This document shows positions 52,321-61,346 of a stretch of DNA of 64,000 nucleotides, one piece after another. This DNA comes from G963677445 sp963678275 (lineage in GTDB: Bacteria; Bacteroidota; Ignavibacteria; Ignavibacteriales; Melioribacteraceae). Under the pieces are notes generated by a model. That model did not search any database and was not told the origin of the DNA. It saw only the letters and a list, made by a program, of their open reading frames with translations. A program made the position numbers and the translations under genes. Where the stretch lies: contig OY782765.1 of the NCBI GenBank assembly GCA_963678275.1, positions 1,736,001 to 1,800,000 of the forward strand. Direction: 5' to 3'. How positions within the stretch are numbered: the stretch's first letter is position 1; each line of letters opens with the position of its first letter.

Positions 52321-54405
52321 ATGGCATGGGAAATAAGAGTAAATTCATTAATTAAAATTCTTTTCTCAATTCTTTTTTTAATAACATGCACCATTTCGGC
52401 GGAAAACGAACTTGAAACAGGAGAAAAATATACAAGGGAATTAAAAGGAGGAGAAACTGATACCTGGGAAATTGAACTGGATAAGGATGAATTTGTTTAT
52501 ATCAGGGTTATGCAGTCAGACCTCGATATTATTCTTAAACTCTTTGACCCCGCAAAAAATCTTCTCATTGAACATGACAGTCCTAATGGAGAAAACGGTT
52601 ATGAAAACCTGACCTTCCATACGATAACCGAAGGAGTTTATTCACTGGAAATATCTGTTTTTGAGGAAGATTCCCCCCGGGGTTCATATACTATTGAACT
52701 TATAAAAGTAGAAAAAAGCGCGACAGATATCCCTGGCAAAATTGATCAGATGCTGGCCGCCTATTCAACAGATGAAAATCCGGGCGCCTCAATCGCTGTA
52801 TTAAAAGATGGTGAAATTGTTTATTCAAAAGGTGTTGGCACAGCCAATTTTGAATATGACATTCCGATAACCGAAAACACCATTTTCCATATAGCTTCTG
52901 TTTCAAAACAATTTACAGCCTTCGCCATAGCGATGCTCTCAAGAAACGGCATAATTTCTCTTAATGATGATATCAGAAAATATATCCCTGAAATTCATGA
53001 TTTCGGTTATGTAATAACTATCAGCAATCTTCTCTATCATACGAGCGGGTTAAGAGACCAGTGGAACCTGCTGAGCATGTCGGGCTGGAGAATGGATGAT
53101 GTAATCACAAAAGATCATATACTGAACATGATCGGCAACCAGCAGCAGCTCAACTTTGTGCCGGGAGATGAACTGCTTTATTGTAATACAGGTTATACTC
53201 TTCTTGCCGAAATTGTCGAGCGGGTTACAGGTGAAAAATTTTCAGCCTGGATGAAAAAAAATGTCTTTGAACCACTCGGAATGGATAATACTCTCTTTTA
53301 TGACGATCATACAAAAATTGTTAAAAACCGCGCATATTCTTACACATTCAGCGGAAAAGAAGGCTATAAAAAAAGAGTTCTGAATTATGCCAATGTCGGG
53401 GCGACAAGTCTTTTTACTACCGCGACAGATCTCACAAAATGGATCAGAAACTTTGAAAATCCAGTCGTGGGAGATGAAAGAGTTATGGCCCTGATGAACA
53501 AAACAGGCCGGCTTAATAATGGTGATCACCTCTCATACGCTTTCGGACAGGGGCATAATGTTTTCCGGGGTGTTGAATACTGGTCGCACGGGGGAGCCGA
53601 CGCGGGCTACAGAAGCTGGATGGGACGTTTTCCGGAAGAACACCTGGGAATAGTGGTGCTAAGCAATTATGACGCCTTTGCGCCGGCAAGAATCGGCCAT
53701 AGAATAGCGGCTCTGTTTATTCCCGAACCTGAACTGAATGATGAAGAGGGTAGTCAGCCCGATGAAGAAAAATCGAAACTGAAAAGTGAGGAATCAGAAC
53801 AAAAACCTGACGAAACCATTGTTGACCCAAAACTTTTGGAAATATATTCAGGGAATTATAAAATTGATGAAGGAATAGTAGCCTGTATCCGGCACGAGAA
53901 AGAAAGATTAACCGGGCAGCTTGCCGGAGATGAAAAACATGACCTTATCCCGATGAACGACTCAACATTCGTTATCGGGGATATGGAATCACCACAGCTC
54001 ACTATTATTTTTCACCCGGGTGAAAATGATCGCTGTGATTCGATACTGATACGGGAAGGTAAAAGACAATTCACCGGCAGGAGAGTTAAAACTTTTAATC
54101 CCTCCGGAGAAGAACTCAATGAATTCTGCGGCATCTATTACAGTTTTGAAACTTATACCCGCTATGATATTAAAGCGGAATCGGACACATTAAAATTATG
54201 TCATATAAAAGCCGGGAAATACGCTATGCATCCCGCGGAATATGACAATTTTATCGCGGATATATGGTTTATGCGGGATATAAAGTTTACAAGAAACTTA
54301 GATGACAGAGTAGATGGTTTCCTCGCCTCCAACGGCAGAGTAAGGAATCTTCGTTTCGACAAAATAAAATTCTGCCCCGTAAAGGAAGAATATCCACGAA
54401 AATAA
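52321..54405 (+). CDS. Secreted serine hydrolase (class C beta-lactamase-like) with PPC domain
   Basis: Exported penicillin-binding/beta-lactamase-related serine hydrolase, 694 aa. Signal near LIKILFSILFLITCTISA. Residues about 30-135 form a bacterial pre-peptidase C-terminal domain (YTRELKGGETDTWEIELD, YIRVMQSDLDIILKLFDP, GVYSLEISVFEED). The hydrolase domain at about 145-480 has the SxxK nucleophile Ser193-Lys196 (ASVSKQFTAF), the YxN motif Tyr287-Asn289 (YCNTGY) and HGG at 423-425 (WSHGGADAGY). A charged linker rich in Glu and Lys follows at about 485-510, then a lipocalin-like C-terminal region. This resembles peptidase S12/D-aminopeptidase-type enzymes; a true beta-lactamase is unlikely. 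The PPC domain at the N-terminus is an unusual order. Confidence 0.85.
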   Translation: MAWEIRVNSLIKILFSILFLITCTISAENELETGEKYTRELKGGETDTWEIELDKDEFVYIRVMQSDLDIILKLFDPAKNLLIEHDSPNGENGYENLTFHTITEGVYSLEISVFEEDSPRGSYTIELIKVEKSATDIPGKIDQMLAAYSTDENPGASIAVLKDGEIVYSKGVGTANFEYDIPITENTIFHIASVSKQFTAFAIAMLSRNGIISLNDDIRKYIPEIHDFGYVITISNLLYHTSGLRDQWNLLSMSGWRMDDVITKDHILNMIGNQQQLNFVPGDELLYCNTGYTLLAEIVERVTGEKFSAWMKKNVFEPLGMDNTLFYDDHTKIVKNRAYSYTFSGKEGYKKRVLNYANVGATSLFTTATDLTKWIRNFENPVVGDERVMALMNKTGRLNNGDHLSYAFGQGHNVFRGVEYWSHGGADAGYRSWMGRFPEEHLGIVVLSNYDAFAPARIGHRIAALFIPEPELNDEEGSQPDEEKSKLKSEESEQKPDETIVDPKLLEIYSGNYKIDEGIVACIRHEKERLTGQLAGDEKHDLIPMNDSTFVIGDMESPQLTIIFHPGENDRCDSILIREGKRQFTGRRVKTFNPSGEELNEFCGIYYSFETYTRYDIKAESDTLKLCHIKAGKYAMHPAEYDNFIADIWFMRDIKFTRNLDDRVDGFLASNGRVRNLRFDKIKFCPVKEEYPRK

Positions 54406-54500
54406 TGAACAATGTACAATAAACAATGTACAACTCGTAAACCGACGAGCCGTCAGGAAAATGTGTGTTAATGGATAATTGACAATTAATTGTTTATTGG
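54404..54500. repeat. ACAATGTACAAT / AATTGACAATTAATTG low-complexity tract
   Basis: AATGAACAATGTACAATAAAC and a later GATAATTGACAATTAATTG form a short-unit repeat tract after the stop codon, of the same type as 15736-15770. No gene in 54406-54622. Confidence 0.5.
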
Positions 54501-54622
54501 AAACTCTCCATTTTAGGCAGAAATTAAATTCTTCCCGGCCAATTCCTAATCCAAATTCTTAATTCTTTCAACGGATTTCCATATATTTGTCTGGTTGAAT
54601 ATTATTTAAGGGAGAAATATAA

Positions 54623-55891
54623 ATGAGATTAATATTTCTTTTTCTATTACTTGTATCTTCGCTTGCGGCTCAGGTAAAATTTGAAGATTATTTTTTTGAC
54701 AAAACCATGCGCTTCGATTATTACGAAACGGTCGATAGCGCCACATCGCTGTTTTCTTATGATGAAATAAAAGAAGAGCCCTATTGGGCCGGATCAAAGA
54801 CCAATCTTCTTGACACACTTGAATTCGGATATTATTTCTTCAGGATTTTTGACCTGGAATCAGGTAAAGAAATTTATTCACGCGGGTTCTCAACTCTCGC
54901 TATGGAGTGGCAGACAACAGCGGAAGCAAAAAAATTCAAAAAAACATTTACTGGCTCGGTCGTTTTCCCTTATCCAAAGAAAAAAGTCCGGCTTGAAATG
55001 TTCAAACGTAACAGAATGGTTCAGTTCGAGAAAGTGTATGAATATAATATCAATCCCGAAAGCTATTTTGTAAAGAAAAAACTGGAAATGCCCTTTGATA
55101 ATTTCAAGGTGCATTATTCAGGTGAACCAGCCATCAAGCTTGATATTGTTCTGATCCCAGAAGGTTATTCAAAAGAGGAGGTTGAATCTTTTAAGGAAGA
55201 ATGTAAAAAATTCGCGGAATACCTCTTTAAATATGAACCATATAAATCGCATAAAGAAAATATTAACATCTGGGGTGTTTCAGCATATTCGGAAGAGTCG
55301 GGAGTAGATATCCCGGGCGATACGGTATGGGTTAATTCAATACTGAATTCCAATTTTTATACATTCGACAGCGAACGTTACCTGATGGTGGAAGATTTCC
55401 AGAAAGTAAGGGATGTAGCGGCAAACGCTCCCTACGATCAAATTTATATTCTCGCCAATACCGAAAAATATGGGGGCGGAGCGATATATAATTTTTATTC
55501 GGTAACAGCAACAAGAAACAGAAAAACAGAAAAGATATTTATTCATGAGCTGGGACATGGTCTTGGGGGACTCGCGGATGAGTACTATACTTCACAGGTA
55601 TCCTATGAAAATTATTACCCTGAAGGTGTTGAACCCTGGGAACCAAACATCACAACAATGGTGAACTTTGAGAGCAAATGGAAAAACCTGCTTGATGAGG
55701 ATACTCCGGTTCCCACACCTGATAATGAGTTATATGATGATGTTCTCGGGGTATTTGAAGGGGGCGGATATGTGGCAGAAGGAGTCTTCCGTCCAACCCG
55801 CAACAGTGTGATGAAAGCGCTGGAATCAGAGGGTTATAACCTCCCCTCGATAAGAGCGCTGGAACATGTAATAAAATTTTATTCCCGCTAA
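54623..55891 (+). CDS. Secreted M64-family zinc metallopeptidase
   Basis: Exported zinc protease of family M64 (IgA peptidase M64 type), 422 aa with signal MRLIFLFLLLVSSLAAQ. Residues 20-170 form the usual N-terminal beta domain (FARFYYFRIFD-like FGYYFFRIFDLESGKE). The peptidase domain begins near KLDIVLIPEGYSKEEVESF (about 173-191) and carries HELGHGLGGLADEY at 308-321: His308, Glu309, His312 and Asp319 are the metal and catalytic residues. The C-terminal CRP-like PTRNSVMKALES is also typical of M64. A GGGAG-like ribosome binding site (GGGAGAAATATAA) precedes the ATG. It starts an operon with the phosphatase, PduS and PduT genes; the gap to the next gene is 7 nt. Confidence 0.9.
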   Translation: MRLIFLFLLLVSSLAAQVKFEDYFFDKTMRFDYYETVDSATSLFSYDEIKEEPYWAGSKTNLLDTLEFGYYFFRIFDLESGKEIYSRGFSTLAMEWQTTAEAKKFKKTFTGSVVFPYPKKKVRLEMFKRNRMVQFEKVYEYNINPESYFVKKKLEMPFDNFKVHYSGEPAIKLDIVLIPEGYSKEEVESFKEECKKFAEYLFKYEPYKSHKENINIWGVSAYSEESGVDIPGDTVWVNSILNSNFYTFDSERYLMVEDFQKVRDVAANAPYDQIYILANTEKYGGGAIYNFYSVTATRNRKTEKIFIHELGHGLGGLADEYYTSQVSYENYYPEGVEPWEPNITTMVNFESKWKNLLDEDTPVPTPDNELYDDVLGVFEGGGYVAEGVFRPTRNSVMKALESEGYNLPSIRALEHVIKFYSR

Positions 55892-55898
55892 AGGTATT

Positions 55899-57143
55899 AT
55901 GGAACAAAGGAAAATATATAAAACGATAGAAACTGTCGCCGGTAAATCATTCGAAAGTGACAAAGCCCTTCTTAATGAAGTTGTAAACCAGATTGTCGAG
56001 AATGAAGAAATAAAAGTTACCGGCGCGAGAATCTGGAAACTCGATCCGCGACGCAAAGGTTACAGTCTTCTTTTCCAGAATGGAATTGTACAGAAAATCC
56101 CGCAGAATTTCCTGCTCACTCTTCATGAGAATGATGTTTTTGAAACTATCGCGGCAGAAAGAACAATACTTGCTGATGAAACAGATGAAACTCTTAAAGA
56201 AAAAGGTATTTTCAGATATTCGGCATCAGGAGTCGGAAGCAAAATAAAGATAGATGGCAAACCCTATTTTGAATATCTCTTCGCGGTCAACAGCAATCAT
56301 ATAGATGATGAATTAAGAGATACCCTGAATATTGTAGCCGCGGTGCTTACAGCCAAACTGAAGGAACGCAGAATATCTGTTTCACAGCAGAATCTTATCC
56401 AGGGCATAGACCGGGCAAAACAATTGCAGAAAAGCATTCTCCCTGAGCATGAATATAAATTTCACGATTATGAGCTGTTTGGAGTAACAATTCCGGCTGA
56501 AGAACTCGGAGGTGATTTCTTCGATTATCTTGCCGTTGGCGATGATGAAGAAAGAATGGCCATAGCGGTCGGGGACGCCGCTTCCAAAGGACTGGCGGCA
56601 GCGGCCGAGGCAATGTACATTTCAGGCGCTATAAGAATGGCGAGTTTTTTCCAGATTAAAATTTCTTTCTTTATGAACCGTATAAATCAGCTCGTTAATA
56701 AGATTTTTGCTGATGATAAATTCGCTTCACTTTTTTATGGTGAAATTTCGAAAGATAAACGCGGATTATTTCTTTATGCCAACGCCGGACATAATCCCCC
56801 TATTTTTGTATGTAGTAAAACAAAAAAAGTGATGCATCTGCAGCCTACCGGCCCCCTTCTCGGACCCGCTCCTCACGCCAGATATGAAACCGACAGTGTC
56901 AATTTTCTCGATGGTGATGTGCTGGTTATCTTCAGCGACGGGATCACAGAAGCGGCCAACGCCGATTTTGAATTTTATGAAGAAAAAAGACTCGAAAAAA
57001 TTATTACTGAAAACATAGAACTTTCACCAAAAGAAATCGCGTACAGGATCCTTGATGATGTAAACCGCTTTTCAACAGGTGACAGCAAATATCAGGATGA
57101 TAAAACTTTGGTAGTTATCAAGAGAAAGGAAAACAATGCTTGA
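55899..57143 (+). CDS. GAF-like plus SpoIIE/PP2C-type serine phosphatase (RsbU-like)
   Basis: Serine phosphatase of the RsbU/SpoIIE group, 414 aa, cytoplasmic. The N-terminal 160 residues look like a GAF-type sensory domain (TGARIWKLDPRRKGYSLLF, GKPYFEYLFAVNSNHID). The linker IDRAKQLQKSILPEHEYKF leads into the phosphatase domain, about residues 190-410. Its motifs are AEELGGDFFDYLAVGDDE and AIAVGDAASKGLAAA (metal-binding Asp), then ANAGHNPPIFV, TGPLLGPAP, IFSDGITEAAN and YQDDKTLVVIKR. Such enzymes reset anti-sigma-antagonist proteins. None is encoded nearby. It is the second gene of the M64-pduS-pduT operon and overlaps pduS by 8 nt, so its signal may be tied to the microcompartment pair. Confidence 0.9.
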   Translation: MEQRKIYKTIETVAGKSFESDKALLNEVVNQIVENEEIKVTGARIWKLDPRRKGYSLLFQNGIVQKIPQNFLLTLHENDVFETIAAERTILADETDETLKEKGIFRYSASGVGSKIKIDGKPYFEYLFAVNSNHIDDELRDTLNIVAAVLTAKLKERRISVSQQNLIQGIDRAKQLQKSILPEHEYKFHDYELFGVTIPAEELGGDFFDYLAVGDDEERMAIAVGDAASKGLAAAAEAMYISGAIRMASFFQIKISFFMNRINQLVNKIFADDKFASLFYGEISKDKRGLFLYANAGHNPPIFVCSKTKKVMHLQPTGPLLGPAPHARYETDSVNFLDGDVLVIFSDGITEAANADFEFYEEKRLEKIITENIELSPKEIAYRILDDVNRFSTGDSKYQDDKTLVVIKRKENNA

Positions 57144-58443
57144 TGAAAAAATATTTGAGGCCGGAGTAGTCGGAGCCGGCGGAGCAGGATTTCCCACCCA
57201 TGTAAAAGCTAAATCGGATGTGGAATTTGTTCTGGCAAACGGCGCTGAATGTGAACCTCTGATACATAAAGATTTTGAGATCATGGTCAATTTCCCTTCT
57301 GAAATTGTTAAGGGAATGGAACTGATGATGGAAAGCACAGGCGCCAAAGCGGGTCACTTTGGTATAAAAGGGAAAAACCAGCGCGCCATTGAAGCCATCG
57401 AACAACAACTCAACGGCTCGATCGATATGTGTGTTCTGGGCGATTTTTATCCTTCGGGTGATGAATATGAACTGGTTTATGAAGCCACAGGCAGACTTAT
57501 GCCCCCTCACGGAATTCCCCTGAATGTCGGCTGTGTAGTGAATAATGTGGAAACATTTTATAACGTGGCAAAAGCCTCTGAGGGAATTCCGGTTACCGAA
57601 AAGTTCATTTCTGTTACAGGACTGGTGAAAAATCCCTGCTCCTTTTTTGCGCCGGTCGGGACCTCTTTCCGCGATCTGCTCGAATTTGCCGGAGGGGCGG
57701 TAATTGATGATTACGCGATTATGGTCAGCGGCGTCCTCATGGGCAGGCTCACTTATGATCTTGATGAACCCCTCGCAAAAACTATGGCGGGAATAATAAT
57801 AATTCCGCGCGATCATTACCTGGTAAAAAGACTTGGCCGTGAGAATCATGATATGAACCGCATTGGGAAATCAGCGTGCGATCAATGTAGTTACTGCACC
57901 GAGTTATGCCCGCGTTACCTGCTTGGTTATGATGTTCAGCCCCATAAAGTTATGCGCTCCCTTGTATTTACTTCGGGGGGAGAGGGATACTGGAATAAAT
58001 ATGCCGATCTCTGCTGTTCCTGTGGTTTATGTTCACTATATTCATGCCCCGAAGATCTTTATCCCCGCGAGGCATGCGACCAGAGTAAGGCCGCCATGAG
58101 GGAACAGGGACTGCCGAAATATGAACAACCGAAACCGGTTAAAGTTCATCCGATGAAAGACGGGCGGAGAGTCCCACTTAAACAGTTGATGAAAAAACTG
58201 GATATTTACAAGTTTGAAAAACCGACTCCGTATACAGATAAAAAACCGGAACCGGCTGAAGTTAAGATATTGCTGAAACAGCACGTGGGAGCTCCGGCGG
58301 AACCGGTAATATCGGAAAACCAGGCTGTAAAAAAAGGTGATCTGGTTGCCGATATAAAACAGGGACTCGGAGCCAGGCTGCATGCCTCGATAGATGGCAT
58401 AGTAAAAGAAATAACCGGTGAATATATACTGATCAGGAGATAA
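57136..58443 (+). CDS. pduS: PduS-like RnfC-related flavo/Fe-S electron-transfer protein
   Basis: Electron-transfer protein of the PduS group (cobalamin reductase of propanediol-use microcompartments, related to RnfC), 435 aa. The N-terminal half is the RnfC core with the NADH/FMN-type VGAGGAGFPTHVKA (11-25) and FVLANGAECEPLIHKD (31-46), and LNVGCVVNNVETF (129-141). Two [4Fe-4S] motifs follow: CDQCSYCTELCP (Cys248, 251, 254, 258) and CCSCGLCSLYSCP (Cys293 or 294, 296, 299, 304). An SLBB-like C-terminal domain holds VGAPAEPVISENQAV, KKGDLVADI and GARLHASIDGIV. AAGGAA precedes the ATG at good spacing. It abuts a PduT-like shell protein, as in pdu operons. Confidence 0.92.
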   Translation: MLDEKIFEAGVVGAGGAGFPTHVKAKSDVEFVLANGAECEPLIHKDFEIMVNFPSEIVKGMELMMESTGAKAGHFGIKGKNQRAIEAIEQQLNGSIDMCVLGDFYPSGDEYELVYEATGRLMPPHGIPLNVGCVVNNVETFYNVAKASEGIPVTEKFISVTGLVKNPCSFFAPVGTSFRDLLEFAGGAVIDDYAIMVSGVLMGRLTYDLDEPLAKTMAGIIIIPRDHYLVKRLGRENHDMNRIGKSACDQCSYCTELCPRYLLGYDVQPHKVMRSLVFTSGGEGYWNKYADLCCSCGLCSLYSCPEDLYPREACDQSKAAMREQGLPKYEQPKPVKVHPMKDGRRVPLKQLMKKLDIYKFEKPTPYTDKKPEPAEVKILLKQHVGAPAEPVISENQAVKKGDLVADIKQGLGARLHASIDGIVKEITGEYILIRR

Positions 58444-58449
58444 GTGAAT

Positions 58450-58995
58450 ATGAATTCTTTAGGATTAATAGAACTTACAAGCATAGCGGCCGGTATGCAG
58501 GCTGCCGATACAATGTTAAAAACATCGCAGGTTGAGCTGGTAATATCCAGGACTATCTGTTCCGGGAAATATATGGTGTTGATAGGAGGAGATGTAGCCG
58601 AAGTGCAGTCGGCTGTGGAAGCGGCGGAAAAATCTCTCGATTTTGCCGTAATTGATACATTTGTAATTCCAAATGTTCATCCCGATGTTTTCCCCGCACT
58701 CGCCGGACACAGCAATACCGATGAGCTGGAAGCGCTCGGCATCCTTGAATCTTTTTCCGTTGCATCACTTATTGAAGGAGCCGACGCCGCGGTTAAAGCT
58801 GCCACTGTGCGTCTGATAGAAATACGGCTCGCAATGGCCCTCGGCGGAAAAGCATTCTGCACCATAACAGGTGATGTCGCCGCCGTTACCAGCGCGGTAG
58901 ACGCAGGCGCGAGAATCATCGGCGAAAAAGGATTGCTCGTAAACAAAGTTGTAATCCCCCGCCCCCGCCCCGAACTGCTAAGCGAAATGATATAA
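58450..58995 (+). CDS. pduT: PduT-like tandem BMC-domain shell protein
   Basis: Microcompartment shell protein with two fused BMC domains, 181 aa from the ATG at 58450 (a GTG at 58444 would add two residues; AGGAG lies upstream). Each half has the BMC fold: SLGLIELTSIAAGMQAADTM, SQVELVISRTICSGKYMV, VLIGGDVAEVQSAVEAA for domain 1; SFSVASLIEGADAAVKAATV, AMALGGKAFCTITGDVA, VTSAVDAGARI for domain 2. Cys37 in SRTIC aligns with the residue that binds the pore-centred [4Fe-4S] cluster of PduT trimers. It follows pduS, 6 nt after its stop, so the pair probably moves electrons across a shell. No hexameric BMC-H, pentamer or enzyme genes are in the window. Confidence 0.93.
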   Translation: MNSLGLIELTSIAAGMQAADTMLKTSQVELVISRTICSGKYMVLIGGDVAEVQSAVEAAEKSLDFAVIDTFVIPNVHPDVFPALAGHSNTDELEALGILESFSVASLIEGADAAVKAATVRLIEIRLAMALGGKAFCTITGDVAAVTSAVDAGARIIGEKGLLVNKVVIPRPRPELLSEMI

Positions 58996-58998
58996 ATT

Positions 58999-59024
58999 GT
59001 AGGACAGCCTTTCAGGCTGTCCAC
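58999..59024. repeat. REP-like palindrome after pduT
   Basis: GTAGGACAGCCT and AGGCTGTCCAC are inverted around TTC. It belongs to the GTAGGACAG palindrome family found many times after 61.4 kb. Confidence 0.65.
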
Positions 59025-59093
59025 TTTATGGGTCTCTCCCTGCTTATATTTTTCTTAACTTCTAATTTTTACCGATTTCAATGGCTTCCAATA

Positions 59094-59297
59094 TCAAAAC
59101 TCATCTTTAAGCCCTCTCAGATTTTCAATAAGCCAATCAACAGAAAATGTTGTCATCTCATTGTAAACTGTAAAATAATATTTATTGTTTTTATCCTTTT
59201 TCACACATCCAATAAACTCTTCATTAAGAGTAATTTCGGCATATAAGTTATAGTCATCGTAAGGATCATTTGTTATATCTATCTGATATTCATCCAT
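59094..59297 (-). CDS. Small hypothetical protein, possible immunity-type
   Basis: A 67-aa acidic protein (MDEYQIDITNDPYDDYNLYA, EITLNEEFIGCVKKDKNN, YYFTVYNEMTTFSVDWLIEN). GGAGAACTAAA before the ATG gives a good ribosome binding site. The two-strand-plus-helix look and the FTVY...FSVDWLIENL end resemble small proteins found in immunity clusters, but I cannot name a family. It lies 58 nt downstream of the SUKH-like gene and may be in one transcript with it. Confidence 0.6.
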   Translation of the reverse strand: MDEYQIDITNDPYDDYNLYAEITLNEEFIGCVKKDKNNKYYFTVYNEMTTFSVDWLIENLRGLKDEF

Positions 59298-59355
59298 TTT
59301 AGTTCTCCAAATTATTTTTTATTTCCCTTTATAGAACTAACGTTTTTAATTTATT

Positions 59356-59868
59356 CTAAACAATGGGAAGTGTATTCTTAATATCCGTTAATAAATATCC
59401 ATTCTCATCAAAAAGCTCATTTAACCGGGCCATCTCAGATTCGAACCAAACTGAAAAGGAAGGCCATTTTATACTCTTTCTCATATCTATATAATGTGAT
59501 TTAATTTCAATCGAACCATCTTGTAAATCGATTGTTATACCTGACCTGTCATATCCATAAGATCCAAAAATTAATTTATCTGCAAGGAATTTGCCTTCTT
59601 TTATATTGTTATCTTCCATTATATCAAACGGAAGAATATTTCTCCAATCTGTTCTGTCCAGATAATATTTATCTGGTAAAAAACCATATATGTCAATACT
59701 ACTGTTTAACAGGGAAGCTCCATTAAATTCCCTGTAAAATAAACTTATTTCATCAGGTAAGTTCAATGGTTTTATTTTCATATCTTGGATTTTAATTTTT
59801 GCAGGAGGAAAAATAATATTTAGATATGAGAATTGTGCTATTTGGGGAGTATTGGTTTTAAATTTCAC
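59356..59868 (-). CDS. SUKH-type (SMI1/KNR4-like) immunity-like protein
   Basis: Protein of 170 aa resembling the SUKH superfamily (SMI1/KNR4), often immunity proteins against contact-dependent or polymorphic toxins. Visible: LPDEISLFYREFNGASLLN at about 37-55, SIDIYGFLPDKYYLDRTDW, ILPFDIMED, DKLIFGSYGYDRSGITIDL near 91-109, and WPSFSVWFESEMARLNELF. The start is a GTG at 59868 without a clear ribosome binding site. The frame stays open 11-12 codons further upstream (FEYNGV precedes it), so the 5' end may be damaged or start elsewhere. No toxin gene is adjacent, so it looks like an orphan immunity gene. Confidence 0.6.
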   Translation of the reverse strand: MKFKTNTPQIAQFSYLNIIFPPAKIKIQDMKIKPLNLPDEISLFYREFNGASLLNSSIDIYGFLPDKYYLDRTDWRNILPFDIMEDNNIKEGKFLADKLIFGSYGYDRSGITIDLQDGSIEIKSHYIDMRKSIKWPSFSVWFESEMARLNELFDENGYLLTDIKNTLPIV

Positions 59869-60035
59869 TCCGTTATACTCAAAATCGTTATGATTTTTAT
59901 ATTTTTTTTAATGACTTTTCTATCAAAACCTTCAAATTTATCTCCAAATTATTACAGTCACGATGGATCAAACAAACTTTCTGATATTTAGAACAAATAA
60001 TAATTACTAATAAAGTGCACTGGAAATAAGCTTAA

Positions 60036-60380
60036 CTAATCATCCCGATTTTTTCCTCCGTTCTTGCCTCCATCCCTCTTCCTGTTAAACCAAAAGATTT
60101 CCATAGCACCCAAAATGGAAAGAGATATTAATGATACCTCAATTGAACGAAATGTAACTCTGAAATCTTTTAAAAAATCCAGGGTCCCTTCATACGAATC
60201 ATATAAATGACCAATACGAATTACTCCAATCAGTGATTCCGAAGTGTGGTTTGTAATATACAGACCAAAGAGTAATATAAGGAGATAAAAAATAATTCTT
60301 GCTTTTTTGTGTCTTAAAATAATAGCCAATATCATAAAAACCAGGTTAATAACTAAAGGCGCGTAAATGTTTATTCTCAT
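60036..60380 (-). CDS. Small membrane protein, hypothetical
   Basis: A 114-aa membrane protein with three hydrophobic segments (IYAPLVINLVFMILAIIL, ARIIFYLLILLFGLYITN and EVSLISLSILGAMEIFWF). It ends in a basic tail rich in Lys, Gly and Asn (RKRDGGKNGGKNRDD). I recognise no family. The ribosome binding site is weak. It is flanked by other orphan genes on the same strand. Confidence 0.55.
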   Translation of the reverse strand: MRINIYAPLVINLVFMILAIILRHKKARIIFYLLILLFGLYITNHTSESLIGVIRIGHLYDSYEGTLDFLKDFRVTFRSIEVSLISLSILGAMEIFWFNRKRDGGKNGGKNRDD

Positions 60381-60524
60381 TTTGACATTTTCTCATGTTT
60401 TATTTAGACAATTCATTTTTACCAATAATGATTAGATGAATTATTTGAGTCTTAATCGATTGATATACCACTGTTGCGCGTATTATCATAGTCTTACTAA
60501 TAAAATAAATAACAAAAAATGAAG

Positions 60525-61346
60525 TTATTCTTCTTTTACAAGTTTTGCAAAACCTGCTGTTGTTGAGATATCAGAACAATTAAGTTCATCATTCTCCAGT
60601 TTAATAATTATTTCCAGATTTTTTGTGTAATACAGACGAAGCTTAATATTATAAAAATAAGCTTTCGTTGATTGTGAAAACAGATTCATTGGATAATCAA
60701 TGATATTGCCTTCCATGTCCAGCAGATCAATTTTAGGAATCGGCAGTAATTCAGCAGAATCAAAATAGAGATGATACTTGTGTACAACTGTATCATTCCT
60801 GCCATACATTATAATACCGATCAAATTTTCTTCAACATCATAAGAGGATGAGGACGAAGATAAGTAACAAATAAAACCGCCCTGTTTAATTACAGGATAA
60901 TGGAATGTTTTTAATTCAGTTGAAGCTGTTACAATTTTTTGTCCTGTGGAAAGTTTATAATATGTATGGATGGGGTATTCGCCTTTTTCTGTAATAACAA
61001 TTTTATCTGAAAGATCATGATTAATTTTGTATCCATTCTGTGAAATAGTCCAGATGGGGTTAATATCAAAGCCGTTATTAAGTACTTTGGCCTTTATCGT
61101 AATTTCTGAATTCTGGGAATAATCTTCAAATGTTGATGTTTTTGTTTGCTCCAGTAGCAGAATCTGATCTGTTTCAAAATCCTCCCGGATTTCAAAATAA
61201 CAATTTGATATATAGTAAGTTGTATTCCCTTCTTTATTTTGCATCATTTTAAGACTGGATTTCCCGGAGTCAATTTCTTTTACCTGGCAGAATAAATATT
61301 GAATACCAATCAAAAAAAACACTAAGATCAACCTGAGATAAAGCAT
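60525..61346 (-). CDS. Secreted hypothetical protein
   Basis: Exported protein of 273 aa with signal MLYLRLILVFFLIGIQYLFC; AGGG lies 7 nt before the ATG. The mature part is strand-rich (TTYYISNCYFEIREDFETDQ, EITIKAKVLNNGFDINPIW, IIMYGRNDTVVHKYHLYF, AYFYNIKLRLYYTKNLEIII), with a serine run at about 172-177 (YLSSSSSSYDVEEN). It could be a single-domain periplasmic or surface protein; no family or catalytic motif recognised. Cys20 is near the cleavage point, so a lipoprotein cannot be excluded. Confidence 0.55.
   Translation of the reverse strand: MLYLRLILVFFLIGIQYLFCQVKEIDSGKSSLKMMQNKEGNTTYYISNCYFEIREDFETDQILLLEQTKTSTFEDYSQNSEITIKAKVLNNGFDINPIWTISQNGYKINHDLSDKIVITEKGEYPIHTYYKLSTGQKIVTASTELKTFHYPVIKQGGFICYLSSSSSSYDVEENLIGIIMYGRNDTVVHKYHLYFDSAELLPIPKIDLLDMEGNIIDYPMNLFSQSTKAYFYNIKLRLYYTKNLEIIIKLENDELNCSDISTTAGFAKLVKEE

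Noticed and set aside
52321..54405. True antibiotic beta-lactamase
   Set aside because: SxxK, YxN and HGG motifs fit the serine-hydrolase class C/S12 fold, but the N-terminal PPC domain and long C-terminal region are typical of peptidase-like relatives.
57118..57849. 243-codon open frame on the minus strand
   Set aside because: It is antisense to pduS, whose domains and motifs are clear; the His- and Phe-rich translation is a typical shadow of coding DNA.
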